Assembly: GCF_003121405.1 (NCBI RefSeq)
Contig: NZ_QBUY01000006.1
Location: forward strand, 150,396-214,395
Source of the DNA: Paraburkholderia sp. C35
GTDB lineage: Bacteria; Pseudomonadota; Gammaproteobacteria; Burkholderiales; Burkholderiaceae
Reading direction: 5' to 3'
Length of the DNA: 64,000 bases
Notes under the pieces: generated by a model
What the model saw: only the letters and a program-made list of their open reading frames with translations
Databases searched by the model: none
What the model was told of the DNA's origin: nothing
Program-made: the position numbers and the translations under genes
Shown here: piece by piece, positions 16,561-24,702 of the stretch
Layout: each line of letters begins with the position of its first letter
Numbering within the stretch: the first letter of the stretch is position 1

Positions 16561-17148
16561 TCATAGCTCGAAGCCGTCGTACGACGCGCGCAGGCGCTCG
16601 CGCAGATGCAGCACCGCGTAGCGCTTGCGCGCGAGCAAGGTGTTGACGCTGACGCCCGTCGCAGCGGACATTTCCTTGAAGCTGCGTCCGTCCAGTTCAT
16701 GCGCGACGAACACTTCACGCTGGCTGGCGGGCAACTCCTCCAGCGCGACGCGCAGTGCGTCGAGCAGCGCGGCGCGTGCGTAGGCGGCTTCAGGTCCGGC
16801 ATCGGCTGAAGGCAGCGTCAGATCCAGCCGGTATTCGCCGTCGGAATCGTCGATATCGGCGGCACCGGACGCGTCGGGCAGCGGCAGTTCTTTCTTCTTG
16901 CGGAAGCGGTCGATGATCCGGTTTCTCGCCACGCGGAACAGCCACGCGCCGACCTGCTCGACGGGATCGGGCAAGCGCCAGGCTTCGACCAGTTCTTCGA
17001 ACACGTCCTGGAGGATGTCCTCGGCTTCGTCCTGATCGATGACGCGGCGACGGATGAAATTACGCAGCCTCGGGCGCTCGCGGGCCACCGCGCGGGCGAT
17101 GTCGCGGTCCTGCTCGGTCAGCGTGCTCGGGGTGTTGGGCGGTTCCAT
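16561..17148 (-). CDS. ECF-type RNA polymerase sigma factor
   Basis: A 195-residue ECF sigma-70 factor. Region 2 contains EAEDILQDVFEELVEAW and VGAWLFRVARNRIIDRFRKKK, which bind core polymerase and the -10 element. Region 4 carries the LPASQREVFVAHELDGRSFKEMSAATGVSVNTLLARKRYA pattern, a helix-turn-helix for the -35 element (described here in segments, residues about 140-180). There is an acidic linker of about 40 residues. It leads a leftward operon with a small membrane protein, a ferredoxin and a small hypothetical protein. No classical anti-sigma factor gene is adjacent, so the membrane protein may fill that role; this is inference. Confidence 0.9.
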   Translation of the reverse strand: MEPPNTPSTLTEQDRDIARAVARERPRLRNFIRRRVIDQDEAEDILQDVFEELVEAWRLPDPVEQVGAWLFRVARNRIIDRFRKKKELPLPDASGAADIDDSDGEYRLDLTLPSADAGPEAAYARAALLDALRVALEELPASQREVFVAHELDGRSFKEMSAATGVSVNTLLARKRYAVLHLRERLRASYDGFEL

Positions 17149-17326
17149 ACCGGTGATGACGATCCGGACGGGAGAATATTGTGGGGAGTGTGAACGGCTT
17201 GCGAGATTTTTTGTGCGAGGCTTTTTTTATCCAGACCGGATGGATGGCACGTGGGACGTTTGATTCAAGCATCAAGCCGGAGAAGCGACCGGCTCCTGCC
17301 GATCGCGTCGTCCCGCCTGTCAGACA

Positions 17327-17884
17327 TTACGCGTTCTGCACCGCCATCTTCGCGCGCGCTGCACGGGCAATACTCTCCGCAAAGAGCGGCGTTTCACGAC
17401 GATTGTGATCGCCCGAAGCAACCTGCCGATCATGCGCCGCCTGCTCGAAGGTCGCGCCATTCTTCTCGATGAACGCGAGAAACTCATCGGTCGGATGGGA
17501 GATCACGCTATTCGTATATTCCGTCTTTCCATCAGGCAGCGTCTTCGCGCTCAACTCCCAGATAACCTGGACTTTGGTGCGGCCATGCGGCGTGAACACG
17601 TCGGACAGCGAGACCATCCGGCAGTAGTGCTTCTCGGTCACTTCACCCACGTAATGCTGAACAACCAGCCCGGAGCCGATCTGTTCCACATTGATCGACA
17701 TGCGGCGACCATCATCTGTCCACGTTGCGCCCGCAGCAATATGGTCGGGCGGAGCACAGCGCTGATACTCGGCGTCGGGCAGTTCGAACAGCCAGCTTGC
17801 GATATCGATGCTTTCGATCGGCACGTCGACGACATGCGTGAATGCACTTTGCGAGAGGATCAGGTCATTGCGGATCGTGGTCAT
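17327..17884 (-). CDS. Hypothetical protein, possible SRPBCC-like fold
   Basis: A 185-residue soluble protein without signal peptide. It has alternating strands such as FTHVVDVPIESIDIASWLFEL, SINVEQIGSGLVVQHYVGEV and LSDVFTPHGRTKVQVIWELSA, followed by a long C-terminal helix. The pattern of long amphipathic strands and a terminal helix suggests a START/SRPBCC ligand-binding fold, but no signature residue proves this. It is monocistronic, with 178 bp to the sigma gene and about 150 bp to the upstream SDR. Function unknown. Confidence 0.65.
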   Translation of the reverse strand: MTTIRNDLILSQSAFTHVVDVPIESIDIASWLFELPDAEYQRCAPPDHIAAGATWTDDGRRMSINVEQIGSGLVVQHYVGEVTEKHYCRMVSLSDVFTPHGRTKVQVIWELSAKTLPDGKTEYTNSVISHPTDEFLAFIEKNGATFEQAAHDRQVASGDHNRRETPLFAESIARAARAKMAVQNA

Positions 17885-18030
17885 TACAAGGCTCCAGGCG
17901 TTGAAAAGAAACGGTTATAAGGGTGAAGCAGCCACTTAATTGTCCGTTTGCTTCTTCAACGCCCGTTCTCGATACAAACGGATATTTCCCATTTGCATCG
18001 TGAGCACTGATCTAATTTTTTAAGCCCGCC

Positions 18031-18792
18031 TCACCCCTTCACCAGCCCGCCATCCACCACCAGATTCTGCCCGGTCACCGCACGCGCCCACGGCGAGAGA
18101 AAGAACAGCACGGCATCGGCGAATTCGGCTGGCGTCGTCACACGGCGCAACGGCGTGAAACCCGCCACCATATCGAACACGGCTTCGGGTGTCGCGCTGC
18201 TGGCGTCAGTCGTGCGCAGCAGGCCGCCCGACACCATGTTCACCGTAATGCCATCGGGTCCGAGATCGTTCGATGCCGTTCGCGTCAGCGCGAGCAATGC
18301 CGCTTTGGCCGCCGTGTAATCGTGATACGGCACGACGGGGTTCTGGAACAGATTGGTGCCGACGTTCACGATACGGCCGAAACCCGCCGCGCGCATCGCG
18401 GGCAACGCGGCCTGAATCGTATTGAGTGCGCCTTTGAGCGCGCCGTCGATCTGCTGCTGAAAACGGACCCATTCGATCTCGCCGAGCTTCGGGCGCGCGT
18501 CGCCGTCGAAGCTGAAATCGGCGAGCGCGTTGTTCACCACGGCATGCACCGGCTTGCCGCTCTTCGCCTGAGCCTCATCGAATAAACGTGCGACCGACGC
18601 TGCATCGGTGATATCGGCCTGCACCGCCACGACACGCGGCCCGAGCCGCTCGACGAGCGCATTCGCCTGCGCTTCGCTGCGCCGATAGTTGATGACGACG
18701 CTCGCGCCTTCGCGTGCAAGTGCTTCCGTGATCGCGGCACCCAGCCCACGCGCGCCGCCCGTGACGAGTACGTTCTGCTCCGACAGTTGCAT
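18031..18792 (-). CDS. SDR-family oxidoreductase (FabG-like)
   Basis: A 253-residue classical short-chain dehydrogenase. The cofactor motif TGGARGLG is at about residues 11-18, VNNA follows at the NNAG position, and the active-site YxxxK is YTAAK. The Ser usually found 13 residues before the Tyr is a Thr here. The C-terminal VTGQNLVVDGGLVKG closes the fold. It resembles 3-oxoacyl-ACP reductases, but an isolated locus with no fatty-acid genes argues for a different alcohol or ketone substrate. It is separated by about 90 bp from the Nudix gene and has its own promoter space. Confidence 0.88.
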   Translation of the reverse strand: MQLSEQNVLVTGGARGLGAAITEALAREGASVVINYRRSEAQANALVERLGPRVVAVQADITDAASVARLFDEAQAKSGKPVHAVVNNALADFSFDGDARPKLGEIEWVRFQQQIDGALKGALNTIQAALPAMRAAGFGRIVNVGTNLFQNPVVPYHDYTAAKAALLALTRTASNDLGPDGITVNMVSGGLLRTTDASSATPEAVFDMVAGFTPLRRVTTPAEFADAVLFFLSPWARAVTGQNLVVDGGLVKG

Positions 18793-18881
18793 CGACTTCT
18801 CCGATCTTCGTTTGGACTGAATAGTCCATTATGCCGCACAGCGCGATCGGTCAATCAAGGCATCTACACGAAAGCCGCACG

Positions 18882-19370
18882 CTAGCGGCGGGGATTTTTG
18901 CTGAGAAACAGGGCGACCGGCCCCGTCAACGTGATGCTGCGCAATTGTTCCGGCGATACGAACTGCGCGTCGACGATTTCCCGATTGTCGAGCCGCAACT
19001 CAGGCGGGGAATCGAGATGCAGTTCGAAGAAATGCACGCGGTCTCTGCGCCCTTCCCACACGCCGCTCACACTGCCTGCAGGAATCAGCGTGTAACCCGT
19101 CAAACCGATTTCTTCCACCATCTCGCGCTGCGCCGCGACTTCAGGCGTTTCACCGGCATGCACGCTGCCACCGGGAAAATTCCACGCGTTCCGGTACGAC
19201 GACTTCAGCAACAGCAACGACTCGCCGACGTAGATGGCAACCAATGCACCCTCATGCCTGGCACGCCGGACGCTCCACCAGATGCGCGCGAGCGGAAACC
19301 CGCCGCGATACACCGTGCGCCAGACAAAATCGACCAGCGCAGTCGATTGCGCTCGCTCAAGACTCGGCAT
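18882..19370 (-). CDS. Nudix hydrolase
   Basis: A 162-residue Nudix protein. The full Nudix box GX5EX7REUXEEXGU is present in GGSVHAGETPEVAAQREMVEEIGL (residues about 75-98, quoted in parts: GGSVHAGETPE and REMVEEIGL). These Mg-dependent hydrolases cleave nucleoside diphosphates linked to another moiety. The start at 19370 is chosen because AAGGAGAG lies six bases upstream; a longer frame to 19424 has no such site. The target, such as an oxidised nucleotide or a dinucleotide, is not predictable. Confidence 0.88.
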   Translation of the reverse strand: MPSLERAQSTALVDFVWRTVYRGGFPLARIWWSVRRARHEGALVAIYVGESLLLLKSSYRNAWNFPGGSVHAGETPEVAAQREMVEEIGLTGYTLIPAGSVSGVWEGRRDRVHFFELHLDSPPELRLDNREIVDAQFVSPEQLRSITLTGPVALFLSKNPRR

Positions 19371-19563
19371 CGGGTTCTCTCCTTGCATTGCATGACCAGA
19401 GGATCTTACGGGTTGCCGCGTCACGGCGGCTCGGATGATCGGAAGCTACGGGCTGCCCGTTTTGGAGTACCGTTGCGCATCACAGTTCCATCCGAACCGG
19501 GGTTCCGCGCGACGCATCACATTGTGCCTCGCGCAACCGCACCCGCCCGCACCAGGAGAGCGC

Positions 19564-19938
19564 ATGTTCGACCATGTCAAATTCGGCGTCACCGATTATG
19601 CCGCGAGTAAAACGTTCTTCCTCGCAGCACTCGCGCCACTCGGCGTCGCCATTGTCGCCGAGGGACTGCCCACGTACGGCATCGAGCTCAGCGCAGATGA
19701 TAAGGTATCTTTATGTCTGTTCCAGACCGATGAGAAGCCAGCGCATCTTCACCTTGCGTTCAAGGCTGTGAATCGCGAACAGGTCGATGCGTTCTATCGT
19801 GCAGCGTTGCGAGCCGGCGGCAAAGACAATGGAGCGCCGGGCGTGCGTCCGCAGTATCACGCGAACTACTATGCGGCTTTCGTCATCGGACCGGACGGCC
19901 ATAACATCGAGGCGGTGTGCCACGAATCCGAGGCCTGA
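19564..19938 (+). CDS. VOC-family protein
   Basis: A 124-residue glyoxalase-fold protein. It starts MFDHVKFGVTDYAASKTFF, where the His of the first strand is a typical metal ligand. The second module contains HLHLAFKAVNREQVDAFYRAAL, then YYAAFVIGPDGHNIEAVCHE with a C-terminal Glu in the ligand position. An AGGAG site lies before the ATG at 19564, deciding this start over an upstream in-frame codon. It is a single gene, divergent from the Nudix gene and convergent with crcB. Function unspecified beyond the fold. Confidence 0.85.
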   Translation: MFDHVKFGVTDYAASKTFFLAALAPLGVAIVAEGLPTYGIELSADDKVSLCLFQTDEKPAHLHLAFKAVNREQVDAFYRAALRAGGKDNGAPGVRPQYHANYYAAFVIGPDGHNIEAVCHESEA

Positions 19939-19985
19939 TCGTCGTATCCTCGGACCGGATCCGCGCAGGTCAGACGCTAGTCGAT

Positions 19986-20381
19986 CTATCTGGCCAGCGC
20001 GAACCGCGCAAATCCTGCCACCGTTGCAATGCCGAGCACGGTCATCAACAGCGACGACGACACGTGGATGGCGACTTCGCCCGCCGCCCACGCCAGCTTT
20101 CCCTGCTGCAGATCCTCGACGACCTCGGCCGAGAAAGTCGAAAACGTAGACAGCCCGCCCATCAAGCCGGTGATCACGAACAGCCGCCACTCCGCCGGGA
20201 TGTCAGGCCACCGCCCGAAGAACGCGATCGCCCCGCCGATGATGTAACCCGCAATCACATTCGACGCGAGCGTGCCGAGCGGAAGATCCGGAAACACTGC
20301 ATTCAGGCGCAGCCCGAGAAACCAGCGGAACAGCGAACCCAGCGCGCCGCCAACCGCAACGGCAAGGATGGACAGATACAT
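19986..20381 (-). CDS. crcB: Fluoride channel CrcB (Fluc)
   Basis: A 131-residue four-helix membrane protein of the Fluc family, which forms dual-topology dimers that let fluoride leave the cell. Signature segments are [10 protein letters not shown] near the N-terminus, [15 protein letters not shown] with the conserved Asn, and [17 protein letters not shown] with the conserved Phe/Ser/Thr track. It is the last gene of an operon headed by a fluoride riboswitch and a CLC-F antiporter, and follows a DUF190 gene by 65 bp. The whole operon serves fluoride detoxification. Confidence 0.95.
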   Translation of the reverse strand: MYLSILAVAVGGALGSLFRWFLGLRLNAVFPDLPLGTLASNVIAGYIIGGAIAFFGRWPDIPAEWRLFVITGLMGGLSTFSTFSAEVVEDLQQGKLAWAAGEVAIHVSSSLLMTVLGIATVAGFARFALAR

Positions 20382-20446
20382 GCGTCAGACCTCTCTATGG
20401 GATGTGTCTCGATGATCCGGCAGTTCGTCGGGCGAGGCTTGCCTCC

Positions 20447-20791
20447 TCAGGCAGGGTTTGCGATTTCGCACGGCAGGAACACAGCATGAACATCGTGAAG
20501 ATTGCCGCCATGTTGCTGCCAGAATTCGCGTAGCCGCGATTCGAGGTCGATCAGTTCGATACACTGGGGAAAGCGATGGTGCAGTGTTTCGACATGCGCA
20601 TGATGCAGACGGTCACCACGAATAAAGCCCGCCTGCACACGATGCAACAGCGCCTGTTCGATGCCCGCGCGCTTTGCATGCGTGAGCAGATGCCGCGCCA
20701 TGCTCGGACGCGAAACACGATGCCAGAAACGCGTCGGATGGCCTTTGGCCGAATGATGAAAGTACAGCCGCAACGAAATGAGTTTGCTCAT
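20447..20791 (-). CDS. DUF190 domain-containing protein
   Basis: A 114-residue PII-like protein of the DUF190 family. It starts MSKLISLRLYFHHSAKGHP and contains RAGIEQALLHRVQAGFIRGD and the strand HHRFPQCIELIDLESRLREFW. DUF190 proteins are frequently encoded next to crcB, where they are thought to regulate or sense fluoride export; the ligand is not established. The ATG at 20791 is 14 bp downstream of the CLC-F stop, so it is in the same operon. An extended upstream frame runs through the CLC-F gene and is not used. Confidence 0.85.
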   Translation of the reverse strand: MSKLISLRLYFHHSAKGHPTRFWHRVSRPSMARHLLTHAKRAGIEQALLHRVQAGFIRGDRLHHAHVETLHHRFPQCIELIDLESRLREFWQQHGGNLHDVHAVFLPCEIANPA

Positions 20792-20805
20792 GATGTGAAC
20801 CGGGA

Positions 20806-22125
20806 TCAGGTGACGGATGTCGTCTGCACGACGGCGGCATTCTTGCGGCGCGCGCGGCGCAAGGCGGGAATGTCGGCAAGACGGATGCCTTCGGGCAGGA
20901 TCAGATGCTTCGATTGCCCGACACGCTGGGCCCGATAAATACCTGTGTGGCCAGAAAACAGATAGCTCACCACGCATGCCACGGCCGCATAGACGCCGAT
21001 ATGCGTGCCGAACAGTTCCATTGCCATGATCGTCGATGCAATCGGCGTGTTGGCCGCGCCGGCGAAAACGGCCACGAAGCCGAGACCCGCGAGAACGGGA
21101 ACGGGCAGCGCCAGCACATGACCGAGCGCATTGCCCAAGGTTGCGCCGATGTAGAACAGCGGCGTGACTTCGCCACCCTTGAATCCCGACGCCAGCGTGA
21201 CGACCGTGAAGGCGAATTTGCCTGCAAAGTCATAGACGGGCAGCGTGCCCTGAAAGGCCGCCGAGATGGTCGGAATGCCGAGTCCAAGAAATTGCGGCGT
21301 GGCAAGCAGCGTCGCCATGACGGCAACGCTCGCACCGCCAATGAACGGCCGCATCGGTGCCCACGCAACCTTCCGTTTGAACCACGCCGACAGCGCGTGC
21401 GTCGAATCGGCGAACAGCATCCCGACGATGCCGAACGCAATACCCGCCAGCACCGCCGAACCCAGACCGAGGGCCGTCACGTCCGGTACGAACGGCACCG
21501 TGTACACGGTGTGATGGATGCCCCACAGGCGGCACACTTCATCGGCGACCACCGACGAGGCAAGACACGCCAGCAGCGCGTCATAGCGCAACCGGCCGAG
21601 CGCCAGCACTTCCAGCCCGAAAATCGCGCCCGCGAGCGGCGTGCCGAACACCGACGAAAAGCCTGCCGCGATGCCGCCCATCAGCAGGATGCGGCGTTCG
21701 TCCTTGTCGAGCCTGAACAGATGCGTCACGCGATCGGCGAGTGCACCGCCCATTTGCACCGCCGTTCCTTCACGCCCTGCCGACCCGCCAAACAGATGCG
21801 TGACGACCGTGGCGATGAGAATGAGCGGCGCCATGCGGCGGGGGACGATCTTCTGCGGATCGTGGATTTCGTCGATCAGCAGGTTGTGGCCGCCTTCGAC
21901 GGGCTTGCCCACCTGCTGGTAGACCCAGCCCGTCAGAAGACCCGCGACGGGTAGAAGCCAGAGCAGCCACGGATGCGCGGTGCGGGTATCGGTTGCAAGA
22001 TCAAGGGTATAGAGAAAGAACGCCGACGCGGAACCCGCCAGTGCGCCGAGCACAGATGAAAGCAGAAGCCAGCGCACCAGATAGGGCACCATGGCGACCT
22101 GCTCGACAGATTGAATACGCTTCAT
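20806..22125 (-). CDS. CLC-F type fluoride/proton antiporter
   Basis: A 439-residue CLC-family membrane protein with about ten helices. It carries the motif GSAGREGTAVQMGG, where the usual GREGP Pro is replaced by Thr, and KPVEGGHNLLIDEIHDP; both are marks of the CLC-F (eriC-F) fluoride subclass rather than chloride CLCs. ASGFKGGEVTPLFYIGATLGN follows in the second half. It exchanges fluoride for protons across the inner membrane. The fluoride riboswitch about 75 bp upstream supports this strongly. It leads the operon with DUF190 and crcB, giving two independent fluoride exporters. Confidence 0.92.
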   Translation of the reverse strand: MKRIQSVEQVAMVPYLVRWLLLSSVLGALAGSASAFFLYTLDLATDTRTAHPWLLWLLPVAGLLTGWVYQQVGKPVEGGHNLLIDEIHDPQKIVPRRMAPLILIATVVTHLFGGSAGREGTAVQMGGALADRVTHLFRLDKDERRILLMGGIAAGFSSVFGTPLAGAIFGLEVLALGRLRYDALLACLASSVVADEVCRLWGIHHTVYTVPFVPDVTALGLGSAVLAGIAFGIVGMLFADSTHALSAWFKRKVAWAPMRPFIGGASVAVMATLLATPQFLGLGIPTISAAFQGTLPVYDFAGKFAFTVVTLASGFKGGEVTPLFYIGATLGNALGHVLALPVPVLAGLGFVAVFAGAANTPIASTIMAMELFGTHIGVYAAVACVVSYLFSGHTGIYRAQRVGQSKHLILPEGIRLADIPALRRARRKNAAVVQTTSVT

Positions 22126-22200
22126 GATTTCCAGATTTGATTGAACATCAAACCTGGGTGACAGGACGTCACTACAGACGGCCTACGACCTCCCGCACCC
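22126..22200 (-). promoter_or_regulatory. Fluoride riboswitch expression platform
   Basis: Between the aptamer and the CLC-F ATG, the transcript contains TCGUAGGC (22188-22181). This is perfectly complementary to GCCUACGA (22214-22207), the 3' strand of the aptamer. A dyad CUGGGUG...CACCCAG encloses it (22202-22196 with 22160-22154) and GUGAC-N5-GUCAC sits at 22172-22158. A further hairpin, UUUGAU-N5-AUCAAA, lies close to the start codon. No U-run follows, so control of translation or Rho access seems likelier than an intrinsic terminator. Confidence 0.6.
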
Positions 22201-22262
22201 AGGAACTCGTAGGCATCATCAGCCGGTCAGCCCGGCGGTTGTTTGGAGGAATGCCATCTCCA
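22201..22262 (-). ncRNA. Fluoride riboswitch aptamer (crcB motif)
   Basis: On the minus strand the sequence begins GGAGAUGGCAUUCCUCC, where the P1 stem GGAG/CUCC encloses the conserved AUGGCAUU loop. AAACAACCGCC then leads into P3, GCCGG-GCUGA-CCGGC, and the element ends with CUGAUGAUGCCUACGA. The loop AUGGCAU can form the pseudoknot with AUGCC at the end, as in known fluoride aptamers. It is positioned in the 5' leader of the CLC-F, DUF190 and crcB operon, which is the expected target. Confidence 0.93.
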
Positions 22263-22325
22263 GAAAGCGCAATTGTACGCGACGACGCTAAAAGGCGCCA
22301 ACGCACACCACCACACGGTCACACC

Positions 22326-22559
22326 TCAGCCAGTCCGCGCGCCGTCGGCAAAATACGTTTCGAGCATGGCCGTCAATGCCTGCTTCGACGCGCCGCGAAA
22401 CGGCTTGTGACCGATCAGCGCCGTCCATGTGCCGTCGAGATGCTCCTCCCAACCGCCCATTCCGTGTCCATCCACGCGAACGGAACCGCGGGTGCGCAGC
22501 GTGGTATCGCTCGGATCGAGCACCTCATCGTCGTTGTGCAACAACACGACCTTTGCCAT
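22326..22559 (-). CDS. Small hypothetical protein
   Basis: A 77-residue soluble protein starting MAKVVLLHNDDEVLDPSDTTL and ending in a helix ALTAMLETYFADG. It has no signal peptide or membrane segment and no recognised motif. The ATG at 22559 has a GGGAGG site at a good distance and begins a short acidic beta-rich domain. It is monocistronic, located between the fluoride operon leader and the porin gene on the opposite strand. Function unknown. Confidence 0.65.
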   Translation of the reverse strand: MAKVVLLHNDDEVLDPSDTTLRTRGSVRVDGHGMGGWEEHLDGTWTALIGHKPFRGASKQALTAMLETYFADGARTG

Positions 22560-22710
22560 CGCAACCTCCCGGATTGTCCTCACCAAGCGATTAGCAAGCC
22601 GCGTGCTCGAACCTCGCCACCGGCCGGCTGCGCGTGCGCTCACGTCGCGCCTCAAGGTTTTCCCTGATATTTGACCGCTTGACTTGTCCAATCTGTAACC
22701 GTACTTTTGC

Positions 22711-22733
22711 ACATGTTCCTACTTGTACTTTTT
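22711..22733. promoter_or_regulatory. Repeated operator-like element upstream of the porin gene
   Basis: The segment ACATGTTCCTACTTGTACTT plus the following T-run matches a second copy at 23882-23904 upstream of the GntR gene. Both share ACATGT, TACTTGT and a TTTT run in register. Placement before the porin and before the GntR-led genes suggests a common operator for that GntR protein. This is inferred from similarity only. Confidence 0.45.
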
Positions 22734-22787
22734 TAAGGAACAGGAAATCGCAACATCGATCCGATCCAACCCGTCAGAAGGAACCCA

Positions 22788-23813
22788 ATGTCCAACCGTT
22801 CGCTGCGCGTGGCGTGCATGCTCGCCGTCTGCGCGTTCCCGCCCCTCGCCCGCGCCGAATCCAGCGTGACGCTGTACGGCATCGTCGACGAGTTTTTTCA
22901 GTACGTGAACACGGGTAACGGCTACACGGCCGCGATCGGATCATCGGGACAATGGGCGAGCCGCATCGGCCTGCGCGGCCATGAAGACATCGGCGGCGGC
23001 AACTTCGTCAGCTTCGATCTGCAGAACGGTTTCAATCCGAACGACGGCACCTTTGCTTCGCCGGGTTCGCTGTTCAACCGGCAGGCGTGGATCGGTGTCG
23101 GCGGCAACTGGGGCGAGGTGCACGTGGGCCGCCAGAACTCGCCGATTTTCAACGATCAGGGCGGACTCGACGCATTCGGCGCATCGACGCAGGCGTCCGG
23201 CTTCAGCAACATGATGACCTACGCGGTGCGCACCAGTAACACGGTGTCGTACACATCGCCGACGCTGTCGGGCGTGCAGTTCAGCGTGTACGTGGGCTTC
23301 GGCGACGCGGGCGGGCTGCGCTCGGCGGGCGCGAGCTATCAGGCGGACGTCACGTATTCGCATGGTCCTTTCTCCGCGGTCGCAGCCGCGCAGGCCGTGC
23401 GCAGCGCCGACAACAGCACGCTCGACCGCACGGCTGAAGTCGGCGCGTCGTATCAGATCGGCAAGACCACCGTGTACCTCGGCTGGAGCGGCGCGAAATG
23501 GGACGACCTCGCGCTCGACGTCAACGTGTACGGCATCTCGGCGGTGTATCAGTTGACGCCCGCGCAAGCGGTCTCGCTCGGCGGCACGCTGCTGCACGAC
23601 GAAACCGGCCACGGCGACAACGCGCGGCAGATTGCGGCGCTCTACACGTATTCGTTTTCGAAGCGCACTTCGCTGTACGGCGCCGTGTCGTTCCTGCAAA
23701 ACGAGGGCAATGCTTCGTACCGGCTCGCGGGATCGGCGAATGCGGGCTTGCCGCTCGCGTATGCCGGAGCCGACGCACGCGGCTTCCAGCTCGGCGTGGT
23801 GCATCGCTTCTGA
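22788..23813 (+). CDS. Gram-negative general porin (Burkholderia type)
   Basis: A 341-residue outer-membrane porin. A cleavable signal peptide ends with ARAESSVTLYG, where the mature N-terminus has the SSVTLYG start common to Burkholderia porins. RIGLRGHEDIGGGNFVSFDLQNGF and RQAWIGVGGNWGEVHVGRQ are porin hallmarks. The protein ends with GVVHRF, a C-terminal Phe needed for outer-membrane insertion. It forms a trimeric beta-barrel for small hydrophilic solutes. The location directly before the GntR/permease genes, with a shared operator-like repeat, suggests that it admits the substrate of that pathway. Confidence 0.93.
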   Translation: MSNRSLRVACMLAVCAFPPLARAESSVTLYGIVDEFFQYVNTGNGYTAAIGSSGQWASRIGLRGHEDIGGGNFVSFDLQNGFNPNDGTFASPGSLFNRQAWIGVGGNWGEVHVGRQNSPIFNDQGGLDAFGASTQASGFSNMMTYAVRTSNTVSYTSPTLSGVQFSVYVGFGDAGGLRSAGASYQADVTYSHGPFSAVAAAQAVRSADNSTLDRTAEVGASYQIGKTTVYLGWSGAKWDDLALDVNVYGISAVYQLTPAQAVSLGGTLLHDETGHGDNARQIAALYTYSFSKRTSLYGAVSFLQNEGNASYRLAGSANAGLPLAYAGADARGFQLGVVHRF

Positions 23814-23881
23814 TACCGGCCACCCGCAAAGAATCGACATGCGCCCGCACCCACCGTCTCCCAGACACCACCTGTCCGAAA

Positions 23882-23904
23882 ACATGTGCATACTTGTGCC
23901 TTTT
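23882..23904. promoter_or_regulatory. Second copy of the porin/GntR operator-like element
   Basis: ACATGTGCATACTTGTGCCT plus TTT aligns with the element at 22711-22733 upstream of the porin. It lies about 70 bp before the GntR start at 23974, a position suitable for autoregulation. The T(A/G)C variation between copies leaves the TACTTGT core unchanged. Confidence 0.45.
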
Positions 23905-23973
23905 GGAAGGCACACTGCACGCGCCGGCGAACGCCGGCGTGCGCGCACACCGTTCTCTGACAGGAGACTGAAG

Positions 23974-24702
23974 ATGGTCCGTAAATCGGCCAGGGCAACC
24001 GACGTCGGGCGCTCGAAGGCACACATGGTTGCAGCCGCACTGGAACGCGACATCCTGACGGGCAAGCTGCCGTACGGGCAGCAACTGGAAAGCGAAAGCG
24101 AACTGGTCGAACGCTTCGCCGTCAGCCGCAACACCGTCCGCAAGGGACTCGACCTGCTGACGACCAGCGGCCTGATCACGCGCAAAGGCGGCATCGGCTC
24201 GTTCGTCACGTTTCACGGGCAGACCATCGATGGCTCGCTCGGCTGGACCACGGCGCTCGAACAGGCCGGTGGCAATCCTCAAACGAAGCTGCTGCAGATC
24301 GCGATCATCGAAGACGACGCGCTCGCGCAAGAGCTGGGACTCGACACCACGCGCTTCGTCGCCATCGACCGGATGCGCGTGATCGGCGATCCCGCCGCCG
24401 CGATTTCGCTCGAACGCAGCCGCCTGCCGTTCAGCGACGATCTCGCCACGCTGCCGCTTGAAGGTCTGGTAGGCGGCTCACTGAACCGCACGCTCGCCGA
24501 ACACGGCATGGTGGCCGATCACGGCGAGCAATGGGCCGAAGTCGTCAGTCTCGAAGCCGACGATGCACGCCTGCTGAAGCGCCGCAGCGGCACCCCTTTT
24601 CTGCGCTCGCGCCGTCTGACGCGCGACCGCGACAACGCGATCATCGAGTACGTCGTGAGCTTGCTCGATCCCGCGCATTTTGCTTTGCACCTGGAATTCT
24701 GA
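23974..24702 (+). CDS. GntR-family regulator (HutC/UTRA type)
   Basis: A 242-residue regulator. The N-terminal winged HTH includes ELVERFAVSRNTVRKGLDLL and ends with the wing GGIGSFVTFHG. From about residue 95 a UTRA effector domain follows, with RMRVIGDPAAAISLERSRLPF and ending IIEYVVSLLDPAHFAL. The ATG at 23974 has CAGGAG 8 bases upstream. Its stop overlaps the next start (TGATG), coupling it to the ADP-ribosylglycohydrolase-like gene. It probably represses this operon and the porin until an effector sugar or nucleoside binds. Confidence 0.9.
   Translation: MVRKSARATDVGRSKAHMVAAALERDILTGKLPYGQQLESESELVERFAVSRNTVRKGLDLLTTSGLITRKGGIGSFVTFHGQTIDGSLGWTTALEQAGGNPQTKLLQIAIIEDDALAQELGLDTTRFVAIDRMRVIGDPAAAISLERSRLPFSDDLATLPLEGLVGGSLNRTLAEHGMVADHGEQWAEVVSLEADDARLLKRRSGTPFLRSRRLTRDRDNAIIEYVVSLLDPAHFALHLEF

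Noticed and set aside
20905..21954. Open frame of 349 codons on the plus strand
   Set aside because: It is antisense to the CLC-F gene and gives a basic low-complexity product without a ribosome site.
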